NCBI GenBank assembly: GCA_032127265.1
Contig: JAQAZP010000330.1
Location: forward strand, 1-61,612
Source of the DNA: JAQAZP01 sp032127265
GTDB taxonomy: Bacteria; Acidobacteriota; JAQAZP01
Length of the DNA stretch: 61,612 nucleotides
Direction: 5' to 3'
This document shows positions 50,882 to 58,947 of the stretch, piece by piece. Numbering within the stretch: the stretch's first letter is position 1; every line of letters begins with the position of its first letter. Below the pieces are notes generated by a model. It did no database searches. It had not been told where the DNA came from and was given only the letters and a program-made list of their open reading frames with translations. Made by a program: the position numbers and the translations under genes.

Positions 50882-50967
50882 TTGATCTATCTCCCGGTTG
50901 CCGGATTGACAGAATCAGGGGCAACCCCTGATGGCCTGGCCGCACCCTTATCGTCGAGGATAAAAGT

Positions 50968-51108
50968 TCATTGTACACACCCGTCCGCCAGGGTGAAACC
51001 AGTTGTGCTGTGCCGGGGTGGTAGGGTGTCCGGCGGCGGGAGCCAGCAGGTGATGAGCGGGGCGGCCGGGAGAGCCAGGAACAGATTTTGAGTCGAGACT
51101 CTTCTCAT
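50968..51108 (-). CDS. Possible small hydrophobic protein (46 aa)
   Basis: A 46-codon frame with a good ribosome site (GGAGGATTATCCC before the ATG). The product MRRVSTQNLFLALPAAPLIT... has a short N-terminal hydrophobic segment and then a Pro-rich region. No family is recognised. It is 86 nt upstream of the isochorismatase gene on the same strand. It could be a leader peptide or a chance frame. Confidence 0.3.
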   Translation of the reverse strand: MRRVSTQNLFLALPAAPLITCWLPPPDTLPPRHSTTGFTLADGCVQ

Positions 51109-51220
51109 GGGATAATCCTCCGTCTGCAAGAAACAGAAAACAGGTGAACAGGTGCAAATGGGGCGTTGACTGTTGTTTCAACTGAGGTGTGGCGGGTCGA
51201 GCGCCGATGGGGAACAACCT

Positions 51221-51248
51221 TTTAGAACAAACCTCTTCCCTGTAATAT
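51221..51248 (+). promoter_or_regulatory. Weak candidate promoter of rpoH
   Basis: TTTAGA at 51221-51226, a 16-nt spacer and TAATAT at 51243-51248, about 85 nt before the TTG start. Each box matches the consensus at four of six positions. Confidence 0.3.
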
Positions 51249-51334
51249 TTAGCCTTTCAGCCGTGAGCGCCACTGTTCCCGGTCACTTACGGCAGGTGCT
51301 GCCGGTCGGTGGCCCAATAGATTGAGGTCGTGCT

Positions 51335-52330
51335 TTGAGCGCGAAGAAGAAGAAAAAAAAGAAGGACGAGGATCTCGATCTGCTGGTGCCCGAACTGGTG
51401 GACGATGAGGCGCCGATTCTGGCCCAGCTGGAGGAAGCGGAAGAGCAGGGGCTGGTCCGCTACGATCCGGTCCGCCGTTACCTGGCGGAGATTTCCCGCT
51501 TCAAACCGCTCTCCCGCGAGGAGGAACACCAGCTGGCCATGCGCTACCGCGAGGAGGGCGACCGGGAGGCGGCCGGGATTCTGATCAGCGCCAACCTCAA
51601 GATGGTGGTGCGCCTGGCCTTCATGTTCAGCCGTTTCTACCAGAACGTGATGGACCTGGTTCAGGAGGGCAATATCGGCCTGATGCAGGCCGTGAACCGC
51701 TTTGACCCCTTCCGGGGCACCCGGCTCTCCACCTACGCCACTTTCTGGGTCCGGGCCTACATGATCAAGTTCCTCACCGACAACTGGCGCCTGGTGCGGG
51801 TAGGGACCACCAACGCTCGCCGCAAGCTGCTGTTCAACCTGCAAAAGGAGAAGGCCCGGCTGGAATCCATGGGTATCGGCTACGGGCCGAAGCTGTTGGC
51901 CGAGAAGTTCGGCGCCACGGAACAGGACATCCTCGACATCGAGGAGAGCCTCGGTTCCTCGGACCTCTCCCTGGATCAGCCGCTGGGGTTCGAAACCGAC
52001 CGCAGCTTTGGCGATGTCCTCGCCGATGGCGACGAGCCGTTGGAGGATGTGCTGGCCAACGAGGACTTTATGCGGGTCTTTCGCGAGAAGGTTGCGGTAT
52101 TCGCCGAAGATCTGGATGATCGTGAACGCGATATCCTTGAAAACCGGCTGATCGCCGAAGAGCCGCTGACCCTGCAGGAGATCGGCGATCGCTACGGCAT
52201 CACCCGGGAAGGGAGCCGGCAGGTGGAAAAAAAGCTGCTCCTGCGGCTTAAGGAATATATCAAACGGGAAATGGGCGGAGGGGCCGACACCGGCGAGAGC
52301 TCCAAATACGCAGGTCAGGAGGATCGATGA
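51335..52330 (+). CDS. rpoH: RpoH-family sigma factor
   Basis: 331 residues. Region 1.2/2 begins with RYDPVRRYLAEISRFKPLSREEE, region 2.2-2.4 has NVMDLVQEGNIGLMQAVNRFDP and STYATFWVRAYMIKFL, and the RpoH box appears as RRKLLFNLQKEK. Region 4 has TLQEIGDRYGITREGSRQVEKK for -35 recognition. These features mark a heat-shock-type sigma32 rather than RpoD or RpoS. Compared with the usual 285 or so residues it has a Lys-rich N-terminal lead (SAKKKKKKKDEDLD) from a TTG start, with GAGG upstream. Expected targets are chaperone and protease genes. The stop overlaps the next gene's ATG. Confidence 0.88.
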   Translation: MSAKKKKKKKDEDLDLLVPELVDDEAPILAQLEEAEEQGLVRYDPVRRYLAEISRFKPLSREEEHQLAMRYREEGDREAAGILISANLKMVVRLAFMFSRFYQNVMDLVQEGNIGLMQAVNRFDPFRGTRLSTYATFWVRAYMIKFLTDNWRLVRVGTTNARRKLLFNLQKEKARLESMGIGYGPKLLAEKFGATEQDILDIEESLGSSDLSLDQPLGFETDRSFGDVLADGDEPLEDVLANEDFMRVFREKVAVFAEDLDDRERDILENRLIAEEPLTLQEIGDRYGITREGSRQVEKKLLLRLKEYIKREMGGGADTGESSKYAGQEDR

Positions 52331-52776
52331 GCGAGAAGAAAAAGATCGAATACAAAGGCCCCGGTTCGCCGCCAAAGGAACTGGGCACCGCAACGCTGAC
52401 CCCGGAGGGTATTCTCGTCCTGCCCCCGCTGGTGATGGGCACCTGCGTCAGAGAGCGCACTGTCTGCCGTTTGTGGTTCGAGGCACATGCCCGGCACGTG
52501 GGGGTCAAAATGGGAGCCGAGGGCCGGAAGGACGCCGTGCCCATCGAGACGCAGGGCGAGGGAGCGGATCGCACCGGCCGGATCGATCTCACCCGGATGC
52601 TGGCGGCATACAAGGCCGCCCTTCCCGAGAAGCCGGTGGAACTGCCGGTGCTCTGGAAGCCGGAGATGGATTTCTTCGAGATCGGCCTCACCGGTGAAGC
52701 CGATGCCATCGTCCCCATGGCGGACCTGGATCGCTCGAAGATCAGGAGTATCCTGGACGACTACGAGCCCCTTTAG
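52327..52776 (+). CDS. Conserved-looking protein of unknown function coupled to rpoH
   Basis: 149 residues; I recognise no domain. No signal peptide. An N-terminal Lys-rich start (MSEKKKIEYKGPG) is followed by alternating strands (TATLTPEGILVLPPLVMGT) and an acidic end (RSKIRSILDDYEPL). Two Cys residues (TCVRERTVC) are close together. The ATG overlaps the rpoH stop (ATGA), so translation is linked to the sigma factor; a modulator of RpoH is one possibility, but only by position. The family A repeat copy 3 begins 11 nt after the stop. Confidence 0.65.
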   Translation: MSEKKKIEYKGPGSPPKELGTATLTPEGILVLPPLVMGTCVRERTVCRLWFEAHARHVGVKMGAEGRKDAVPIETQGEGADRTGRIDLTRMLAAYKAALPEKPVELPVLWKPEMDFFEIGLTGEADAIVPMADLDRSKIRSILDDYEPL

Positions 52777-52787
52777 ACCGGTTCTCA

Positions 52788-52883
52788 TGTCATCGCAAGG
52801 AGCAGGCGAAGCCTGCGACGCGGCGATCTCCCTGTTGGCGAAACAGTTGCTCTGGAGACTGCTTGGCTTCGCTCGCAGTGACA
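52788..52883. repeat. Dispersed palindromic repeat, family A, copy 3
   Basis: 96 bp with ends TGTCATCGCAAGG and GCTCGCAGTGACA. The left 45 nt are nearly identical to copy 2 (43333), including AGGAGCAGGCGAAGCCTGCG. Lies between operons, right after the rpoH pair. Confidence 0.8.
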
Positions 52884-52917
52884 TGCCAGGCAGTTAGGTA
52901 ACTCGCTGTTCCTGTAA

Positions 52918-52923
52918 TATAAT
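52918..52923 (+). promoter_or_regulatory. -10 box of the epimerase gene
   Basis: A perfect TATAAT 45 nt before the GTG start. No good -35 at 16-18 nt upstream (TTAGGT is the nearest), so the assignment is tentative. Confidence 0.35.
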
Positions 52924-52967
52924 CACTTTTTTCATCGGCTTGAGGTCATGGGAGGTCACAGCCCACA

Positions 52968-54011
52968 GTGCATGTACTGGTTACAGGCGGAGCCGGGTTC
53001 ATCGGGAGCCACGTGGCCGCATTCTATGCCGGCAGGGGGGACCGGGTCACGGTTCTGGACAACCTGAGCCGGCAGAAACTGCTCGGCACATCAGAGACCA
53101 ACGCCCTCTGCAACTGGAACTTCCTCGCGGGCCTGGGGGGCATCGCCCTGGTTCGGGGTGATGTCTGCGATGCTGCCGCGCTGGACCAGGTCTGCCCCGG
53201 GGTCGACCTGATCATCCACGCCGCGGCCCAGACCGCAGTGACCACCTCCATCGTCCGCCCCGCGGAGGACTTCTCCTCCAACGCCATGGGCACCTTCAGC
53301 CTGCTTGAGGCCGCGCGGCGCCACAACGTGCCGGCGGTGATCTACTGTTCCACGAACAAGGTCTACGGCGACCGGGTGAACCAGGTGCCGGTGGTGGAAG
53401 AAGAGAGCCGCTATGCCTTTGGGGCCGAGTATGCCTCCGGCATCAGCGAGAACTTCGGGGTGGATCTCTGCGAACACACACCCTATGGCTGCTCCAAGCT
53501 CACCGGCGACCTTTACATGCAGGACTACGCGCACATCCACGGTATCCGCACCGGCGTGTTCCGCATGTCCTGCATCTACGGCGAGCGGCAGATGGGAGTG
53601 GAAGACCAGGGCTGGCTGGCCTGGTTCACTATCGCGGCCATGACCGGCCGGCCGATCACCCTGTTCGGTGACGGCAAGCAGGTCCGTGACGTGCTCTATG
53701 TCGGCGACCTCGTCCAGTTGTTCAACGGTTTCGCGGAATCCGACGTGCCCCACACCGTCTGCAATGCCGGTGGCGGGCCGGACAACACGCTCTCCCTGCT
53801 CGAACTGATTGGGCTGCTGGAAGAGGAGACCGGAAAACGCAGCCCGGTTTCTTTTGCTCCCTGGCGGCCCTCGGATCAGAAAGTCTACATTTCCGACATC
53901 AGCAAGGCCGGCCGGACATTTGACTGGGCGCCGGCCACCGCGCCCCGGGAAGGGGTTCAGCGGCTGGTCCGCTGGGTCGGCGAGAATCTCACCCTTTTCG
54001 ATGACATCTGA
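52968..54011 (+). CDS. NDP-sugar epimerase (CDP-paratose 2-epimerase-like, SDR family)
   Basis: 347 residues of an extended short-chain dehydrogenase. NAD-binding VTGGAGFIGSH (G7-x2-G10-x2-G13), VVLD-type acidic loop as VTVLDNLSR, and catalytic Tyr173-x3-Lys177 in TPYGCSKLTGD. IYCSTNKVYGDRVN and FGVDLCEHTPYGCSK match the CDP-paratose/CDP-tyvelose epimerase branch. It converts the C2 epimer of a CDP- or UDP-deoxyhexose used in surface glycans. GTG 52968 lies close after GGGAGG. The family 4 glycosyltransferase gene follows after 48 nt. Confidence 0.83.
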   Translation: MHVLVTGGAGFIGSHVAAFYAGRGDRVTVLDNLSRQKLLGTSETNALCNWNFLAGLGGIALVRGDVCDAAALDQVCPGVDLIIHAAAQTAVTTSIVRPAEDFSSNAMGTFSLLEAARRHNVPAVIYCSTNKVYGDRVNQVPVVEEESRYAFGAEYASGISENFGVDLCEHTPYGCSKLTGDLYMQDYAHIHGIRTGVFRMSCIYGERQMGVEDQGWLAWFTIAAMTGRPITLFGDGKQVRDVLYVGDLVQLFNGFAESDVPHTVCNAGGGPDNTLSLLELIGLLEEETGKRSPVSFAPWRPSDQKVYISDISKAGRTFDWAPATAPREGVQRLVRWVGENLTLFDDI

Positions 54012-54059
54012 TGCCGCCGGCAGCACCGCGGCGGCCGCGCTTCCGGAGAAGAACCACCG

Positions 54060-55301
54060 ATGAAAGTTGGAGTGATCAGTGAAAGCCCGCTTTTGACCAC
54101 CGGCTACGGAGTGCCCACCAGGCATCTCTGTCAACGCTTCCACCAGTCCGGGCTGGACGTAGCCTGTCTGGGGATCCACCAGGTGGCCTTTGGCTACCAC
54201 GAGCACACGCTGCCCTACCGGGTGTGGCCCACCTGTCCCCACGACGAGAACGGGCTGGAGTTGATGGAGTATTTCCTGCGGGGAGAACAGCCCGATGTGC
54301 TCCTGCTGCTCAACACGCTGCCGGTGTGCAACGAGTGGGCGGCGCTGCTGCGGCGCAAGTTCAAGGTGATGACCCCGGCGCTGGTCTACTTCTCCGCCGA
54401 GGGTGCGCCGCTCAGCCCGGACTGGTTCAATACCTTCCGCTTCGTGCAGAAATCGGTGGCCTGGACCGAGTTCACCCGGCAGTCAGCCAAGGACGCCTAC
54501 AACGTGAGCACCGAGGCGGTCTACATGGGTGTGGACCACGAGGCATTCCGGCCCTACGACGATGAGCGGCGCAAGACTCTGCGCCAGGCCGTGGGCTGGG
54601 ACAACCGGTTCGTGGTGCTCTTCGTCGGGCGGAACATGTTTGCCAAGCAGCAGGACAAGGTGGTGGAGGCGGCCTCCATCCTGCGCAAGGAGGGGCACGA
54701 AGACGTGCTGATCCACCTGCAGTGCAAACCCTTCGAGAGCTACGTCAACGGCGGGTGGGACCTGCCGTCGCTCTGCCGTCAGTGGGACGTGCGGGAGATG
54801 ATCTCCTTCCCCCCCGACCTGCAGAACCAGGCCTATGCCACGCCCCACTCCCGTGACCCGAAGAGTGTAACCCTCTCCGGTGACGTGCTGGCCAACCTCG
54901 CCTCGCTCAGCCTGGCCGACCGCTACAACTGCGCCGACCTCTACATCCACCCCTCGATGGTGGAGGGTTTCAGCTTCCCCTGCGCCGAGGCCATGGCCTG
55001 CGGTGTGCCCATCGCCCACACCGACGACAATGGGGTGATGAACGAAGTCTGCGGGGAGGCCGGCTACCGCATCCCCCGGGTGGCTGAAATGACCGCCTCC
55101 TGGGGCTCCCGCTACAGCGTTCTCTCGGCCCGGGATATCGCCGACACTATCCTCCACTTACGCGACCAGCTGCGGGATAATCCGGAGGAACGGAAACGCC
55201 TCGGTGGTCTGGGCGTCAAGCAGTCCTTGCGCTACAACTGGGACAAGACTGCTTCGTCGATCATGGAAATGCTGGAAGAGACGGCCGCGATCAAGCTTTG
55301 A
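54060..55301 (+). CDS. Family 4 glycosyltransferase
   Basis: 413 residues, GT-B fold. MKVGVISESPLLTTGYGVPTRHLCQRF starts the acceptor half (residues 1-27). The donor half has FVVLFVGRNMFAKQQDKVVEAASIL and then LYIHPSMVEGFSFPCAEAMACGVPI, with the Glu-x7-Glu-like motif that contacts the nucleotide sugar. The insert before it (YATPHSRDPKSVTLSGDVL) is unusual. Probably uses a sugar made by the preceding epimerase in glycan assembly. The next gene starts shortly after. Confidence 0.82.
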   Translation: MKVGVISESPLLTTGYGVPTRHLCQRFHQSGLDVACLGIHQVAFGYHEHTLPYRVWPTCPHDENGLELMEYFLRGEQPDVLLLLNTLPVCNEWAALLRRKFKVMTPALVYFSAEGAPLSPDWFNTFRFVQKSVAWTEFTRQSAKDAYNVSTEAVYMGVDHEAFRPYDDERRKTLRQAVGWDNRFVVLFVGRNMFAKQQDKVVEAASILRKEGHEDVLIHLQCKPFESYVNGGWDLPSLCRQWDVREMISFPPDLQNQAYATPHSRDPKSVTLSGDVLANLASLSLADRYNCADLYIHPSMVEGFSFPCAEAMACGVPIAHTDDNGVMNEVCGEAGYRIPRVAEMTASWGSRYSVLSARDIADTILHLRDQLRDNPEERKRLGGLGVKQSLRYNWDKTASSIMEMLEETAAIKL

Positions 55302-55330
55302 TGGCTGGTCGCCGGGCCGGGGAGGGAGCC

Positions 55331-55810
55331 ATGAACCGTCATCGTCCTTTGTATGGTTTTTCAGCCGCTCTGCTGGTTCTGGGCCTGGTGCTCCTCGGAG
55401 GCTGCGGAACCGGGAAGGGAAACGCCGCCGATGCGGAGAAGGAAAACGCTCCCGATATGCTGCAGGAATACGCCTCGGGTCTGGTGAGCGGGTATGACAG
55501 GGCCAAGGCCACCGGTACCGAGGGGGACATGAAAGCCATCGGCACGGCTCTCGCCGCCTACCAGCTGGACAATGACGGCTACCCCTCGGTCAGCGGGATC
55601 GACGCCCTGATGCAGGAACTCAGCCCCGACTACCTCCGTATAGCCGCCGCCCAGGACAAGTGGGGACATCCGTTTGAGTACAGCTCCAGTGCAACGGGGT
55701 ACAAGCTGGTCTCCATCGGGCATGACGGAATCAAGGGAACCGAGGATGACCTGGTGTTCGAGGACGGCCGGATGACCCAAAGGCCGCCGGGATCCGGCCC
55801 GTCCTTTTAA
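55331..55810 (+). CDS. GspG-like (type II secretion major-pseudopilin-type) lipoprotein
   Basis: 159 residues. The signal ends in lipobox LLGGC. The C-terminal 100 residues resemble the globular domain of GspG/pseudopilins (MKAIGTALAAYQLDNDGYPS, DKWGHPFEYSSSATGYKLVSIG and a final DGIKGTEDDLVF calcium-site-like loop). A classical prepilin cleavage site (G-FTLIE) is absent, so it is a lipid-anchored domain rather than a pilin. No other secretion genes are nearby. ATG 55331 follows GGGAGGGAG. The TAA stop lies inside the terminal inverted repeat of a family C element. Confidence 0.8.
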   Translation: MNRHRPLYGFSAALLVLGLVLLGGCGTGKGNAADAEKENAPDMLQEYASGLVSGYDRAKATGTEGDMKAIGTALAAYQLDNDGYPSVSGIDALMQELSPDYLRIAAAQDKWGHPFEYSSSATGYKLVSIGHDGIKGTEDDLVFEDGRMTQRPPGSGPSF

Positions 55811-55955
55811 AAGTAGTTCCAAAACCTTGCCTGAGGCCCAATGGCTGCGTTGTGCACCGATGAGAAATACTCACCTACCATAGGAGTAGGCTCCGCTTTC
55901 TCATCGGTGCATGCCTTGCCCTTGAACCACAGTCAATGTTCTGAAACCACTTTTA
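55808..55955. repeat. 148-bp palindromic element, family C
   Basis: Outer arms TAAAAGTAGTTCCAAAAC (55808-55825) and GTTCTGAAACCACTTTTA (55938-55955) match at 15 of 18 positions when inverted. Inner arms TGCACCGATGAGAAA (55853-55867) and TTTCTCATCGGTGCA (55897-55911) are perfect. The tip carries CCTAC/GTAGG. The upstream stop codon is part of the left end. The whole could fold into one long hairpin; no protein is encoded. Confidence 0.8.
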
Positions 55956-55979
55956 TTTTCCTGGAGCAGAGGTGAGATC

Positions 55980-56720
55980 ATGCACAAGGCAACCATTCGG
56001 GTCTGCGCGTTTGTTGCTTTTCTTGCCCTGTGCTGCACCCTGTCACTGACCAGCGCCTGCTACCGTCCCCCCGACCATGTGGTGGACACGATCATCGACT
56101 ATATCGCTGCCGTCCAGGGCCAGGACATCGGCCTGCTCTACCAGCTGCGCAGCGGTCTCACGCCGCCGCCGGACATTCGCCCGGGTCTGCCCCACATCCC
56201 CGCCATTTGGGAGGACCGGCCGTTCCCGCCATCCGGCAACCTGGCATTCGACCTGCTGCGCGAGCGGGCCCAGCTGGCCTACCACCAGTATGACAAGGGC
56301 CGCACCCGGGGGAAGCTGCGTCTGTCTCCCCTGGGAATCGTGCTGATCAAGGGCCTGGTCCTCGGCCGGGGGGTGATGTACAACGTGGCCGAGCGCGTCG
56401 ACCATCCTGACGGCCGGGTCACCGCCTATCTCCAGGTGGATCTGAATTACGAGCAGATCAACTACCACCAGCTGCCCGACGGGACCATCGTCTACTTCAT
56501 GGGGTATCCCCTGGGCGCCACCTACCCGGCTACGGTGGGGCAGCGTCTGGTTGGCGCCGTGAAGCTGCTGGACCGTCTGCGGATCCGCGTGGACCTCGCG
56601 CCTGCCGGCCCCACCTCGGTCCACGGCTGGCGGCTGCTCAGCTTCACTCCGCAGCCGGGCTCCGACGAATACATCACGGTCACCGGACAGATCGGTAACC
56701 GCAGCTGGCTCCGCGAGTGA
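55980..56720 (+). CDS. Lipoprotein of unknown function
   Basis: 246 residues; no family is recognised. The signal ends in a lipobox-like LTSAC, so it should be an envelope lipoprotein. The mature part has a helical start (DHVVDTIIDYIAAVQGQDIGLLYQL), a Pro-rich loop, and a central basic stretch (YDKGRTRGKLRLSP), then a beta-rich half (TAYLQVDLNYEQINYHQLPDG). GCAGAGGTGAGATC precedes the ATG. It sits just downstream of the family C element and ends about 50 nt before the next promoter. Confidence 0.65.
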   Translation: MHKATIRVCAFVAFLALCCTLSLTSACYRPPDHVVDTIIDYIAAVQGQDIGLLYQLRSGLTPPPDIRPGLPHIPAIWEDRPFPPSGNLAFDLLRERAQLAYHQYDKGRTRGKLRLSPLGIVLIKGLVLGRGVMYNVAERVDHPDGRVTAYLQVDLNYEQINYHQLPDGTIVYFMGYPLGATYPATVGQRLVGAVKLLDRLRIRVDLAPAGPTSVHGWRLLSFTPQPGSDEYITVTGQIGNRSWLRE

Positions 56721-56773
56721 GCGCAGAGTCGCACTGCAGCGGCTTCGACCGCGGCGGAATGAAAATCGATTCG

Positions 56774-56802
56774 TTGACACTGTCCGACCCCTGTATTATA
56801 TT
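56774..56802 (+). promoter_or_regulatory. Near-consensus sigma-70 promoter
   Basis: TTGACA at 56774-56779, a 17-nt spacer and TATATT at 56797-56802. Initiation near 56809 would leave a leader of about 165 nt before the ATG at 56973. An overlapping open frame at 56717-56962 contains this promoter and is not called as a gene. Confidence 0.75.
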
Positions 56803-56972
56803 TTTTCCCAAGCACTGGGAACCGATTCCGCCCGAGTTCATGACTCATTCCCGGAAGGGCGTTGACGAGGCTTTGCCGTTGTCATTGAGGTTTCTCCGGC
56901 GAACGGATAATGACAGTGTCCGGTGGACGCGAACCCCATGCGTGAGCGTTGTGCCCTGGTAGTGGAGAAGTG

Positions 56973-58100
56973 ATGGGTATCGATCATGAAGCCGGCAATC
57001 ATGAACACGACGTGACGGCCTACCTGCAGTCGCTGCAGTGGTCCGAGCGCGAGGATCACTGGTGGAGTGTGTTACGGCCCCTGGGCGCCGATGCCGAGGC
57101 CCTGGGCCGGGTTGACGAGGAGGGCCGCAAGATCGATGACCTTCCTCGCTGGGCCGTGGAAATCAGGCAGCAGATTCGCGACTTCTCACCCTGCCACTAC
57201 AGCTTTCCCCATGCCCTGGAACTGCTTTTGGAGGGGGTGGGCAATGAATCCCCCGACCCGAGTTTCCGCGGATGCCGCAGCATCAGCGACAGCCGGCGGG
57301 ACGAGGCCAGGCACCAGGCCGCCGTGCTGCAGAAATGGGTCAGTGCCAAGGGGTGTCTGGACGTGCCCTCCTCCCGTGAGGAACACTGCCCGGACGTCAA
57401 TCCCCGGGAGATGCTCTCCACCCTGGGCAAGGCTAATCCGGCAAAGCTGGACCAGTTGAAGAAACTGCTCTCGGTGCTCAGCCGCGAACGGAAGAAGGAC
57501 AGCGGGATGGAGAGTTTCTCGCTCAACGGCTGGGAGCTCAAACAACCGCTTCGCAAACCGCTGGTCTGCGACCAGGCCGGCTGCGGGTGCGTCACCTCGG
57601 AGAATGGTGATGAGCGGGTCTTCGAAAACAATCCGGTGTGCCACTTCAAATATTTCCTCTTCGTCAACTTCCACCTCACCGGCATCGGCACCGACGGGCG
57701 AAAGCTCGACGTGTTCTCCCGCCGGAGGATCGAGCGGGAATACAAGACCCGCGTAAATCATATCCGTCACCACATCAAGGCGCTTGACCGCTGGCTGGCC
57801 CACGAGGAATTTACCCGGGCCGTGCACAGCGGCGGCGAGAACGGCGAGCAGGTGCGCCGGGTCTATTCACTGCTGGGCAGCGCCACCCCGATCAAGCGCT
57901 GGCTGGTCTCCTCGATCAGGGAGACCCTGGTGGTGTTCGGTGATTACTTCGACCGCTGGGTGGTCCCGGTGTGGGTGATGTCCTGTGCCGCAGACAAACA
58001 GGTGGTGGGCCAGACCGCCGACCACGAAGACGCTGCTGACCATGAAGACGCTGCTGACCACGACGAGTTTGACGGCGACGATTTCGAAGTGAACCGTTGA
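56973..58100 (+). CDS. Unknown His/Cys-containing protein with acidic repeat tail
   Basis: 375 residues; I do not recognise it. No signal peptide. His/Cys clusters are RDFSPCHYSFPHALEL, CDQAGCGCVTSENG and NPVCHFKYFLFVNFHLTG, which could bind metal. A helical second half (VNHIRHHIKALDRWL, TPIKRWLVSSIRETLVVFGDYF) leads to an acidic tail with two copies of an 18-nt unit (DHEDAA) at 58020-58055. It has its own near-consensus promoter and GGAGAAG before the ATG, so it is likely well expressed. The nitrilase-family gene follows after 31 nt. Confidence 0.7.
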   Translation: MGIDHEAGNHEHDVTAYLQSLQWSEREDHWWSVLRPLGADAEALGRVDEEGRKIDDLPRWAVEIRQQIRDFSPCHYSFPHALELLLEGVGNESPDPSFRGCRSISDSRRDEARHQAAVLQKWVSAKGCLDVPSSREEHCPDVNPREMLSTLGKANPAKLDQLKKLLSVLSRERKKDSGMESFSLNGWELKQPLRKPLVCDQAGCGCVTSENGDERVFENNPVCHFKYFLFVNFHLTGIGTDGRKLDVFSRRRIEREYKTRVNHIRHHIKALDRWLAHEEFTRAVHSGGENGEQVRRVYSLLGSATPIKRWLVSSIRETLVVFGDYFDRWVVPVWVMSCAADKQVVGQTADHEDAADHEDAADHDEFDGDDFEVNR

Positions 58101-58131
58101 CCGGGACTTTCCGGCGCGTGAACGGATCCCC

Positions 58132-58947
58132 GTGGCCACTCTCACCATCAGTCTCTTCCAGTTCGACTACCTTCCCGGTGACGTCAACGGGCACCTGGAG
58201 CGGGTTCGTGCCGCCGCCGCCGAAGCCTCGGCCCGGGGTTCGTCGCTCCTGCTGCTGCCCGAACTCTGGTACTCGGGGTATGACCTCAAGCGGTCGGCAT
58301 CGCTGGCCGTTCCGATGGGGGAGGGGCATTTCGCACTGGCCTCACAGGTGGCCCGGGACCATGGGCTCCACCTCTGCGGCAGTTTGCTCTGCCGCGAGGA
58401 TGACGGCACGGTGCGCAACCGCGCGGTGCTCCACGGGCCGGACGGCGGTCTCATCGGCTGGTACGACAAGCTGCACCTCTTTCCCAAGCTGCATGAGGAC
58501 CGTTATCTTCACGCCGGTGACCGCCTGCCGGTTTTTGACCTGCCCTGGGGCCGGACGGCCATGGCCATCTGCTACGACCTTCGTTTCCCTGAACTGTTCC
58601 GCCGTTACGCATTGGACAGCGACCCGTGTCTCGTGCTGGTGCCCTCGGCCTGGCCCGAACCGCGGCTCAAATACTTCACCCTGATGACCCGGGCCCGGGC
58701 CTGCGAGAACCAGTGCTTTGTCGCCTCCTGCAACCGCGCTGGCGCTGGTGGGGAGGGACAGCCGGCCTTCGGCAAATCATTGGCGGCCGACCCCTGGGGC
58801 GAGTCGCTGGCCGAGGCGGGCCGCGGTGACGAACTGCTCACTGTGGAACTGCCTTTGGGCCGGATCGGGAAGGCCCGGGCACAGCTGGACCTGCGGGGAG
58901 ACCTGCGCCGCGACCTTTTCTATCCCCACCGGGAGCCAGCCAGTTGA
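58132..58947 (+). CDS. Nitrilase-superfamily carbon-nitrogen hydrolase
   Basis: 271 residues with the Glu-Lys-Cys triad: Glu44 (LLLLPELWYSGYD), Lys113 (GWYDKLHLFPKLHED) and Cys147 (MAICYDLRFPELFRR). This arrangement suits omega-amidase/YafV or carbamoylase-like enzymes acting on small amides. The N-terminal SLFQFDYLPGD and the ACENQCFVASCNRAG segment agree. The substrate is undetermined. GTG 58132 has a CGGATCCCC context with no strong ribosome site. The stop overlaps the TTG start of the next gene (TTGA). Confidence 0.87.
   Translation: MATLTISLFQFDYLPGDVNGHLERVRAAAAEASARGSSLLLLPELWYSGYDLKRSASLAVPMGEGHFALASQVARDHGLHLCGSLLCREDDGTVRNRAVLHGPDGGLIGWYDKLHLFPKLHEDRYLHAGDRLPVFDLPWGRTAMAICYDLRFPELFRRYALDSDPCLVLVPSAWPEPRLKYFTLMTRARACENQCFVASCNRAGAGGEGQPAFGKSLAADPWGESLAEAGRGDELLTVELPLGRIGKARAQLDLRGDLRRDLFYPHREPAS

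Larger units (their letters stand above)
50882..51334. other. Intergenic region between isochorismatase and rpoH genes
   Basis: 453 bp holding one possible leftward small ORF (50968-51108) and, near the right end, a candidate promoter for the sigma factor gene at 51221-51248. No RNA gene was recognised. Confidence 0.5.

Noticed and set aside
56717..56962. 81-codon plus-strand frame between the lipoprotein and the unknown His/Cys gene
   Set aside because: It contains the near-consensus promoter of the next gene, has no ribosome site and no homology.
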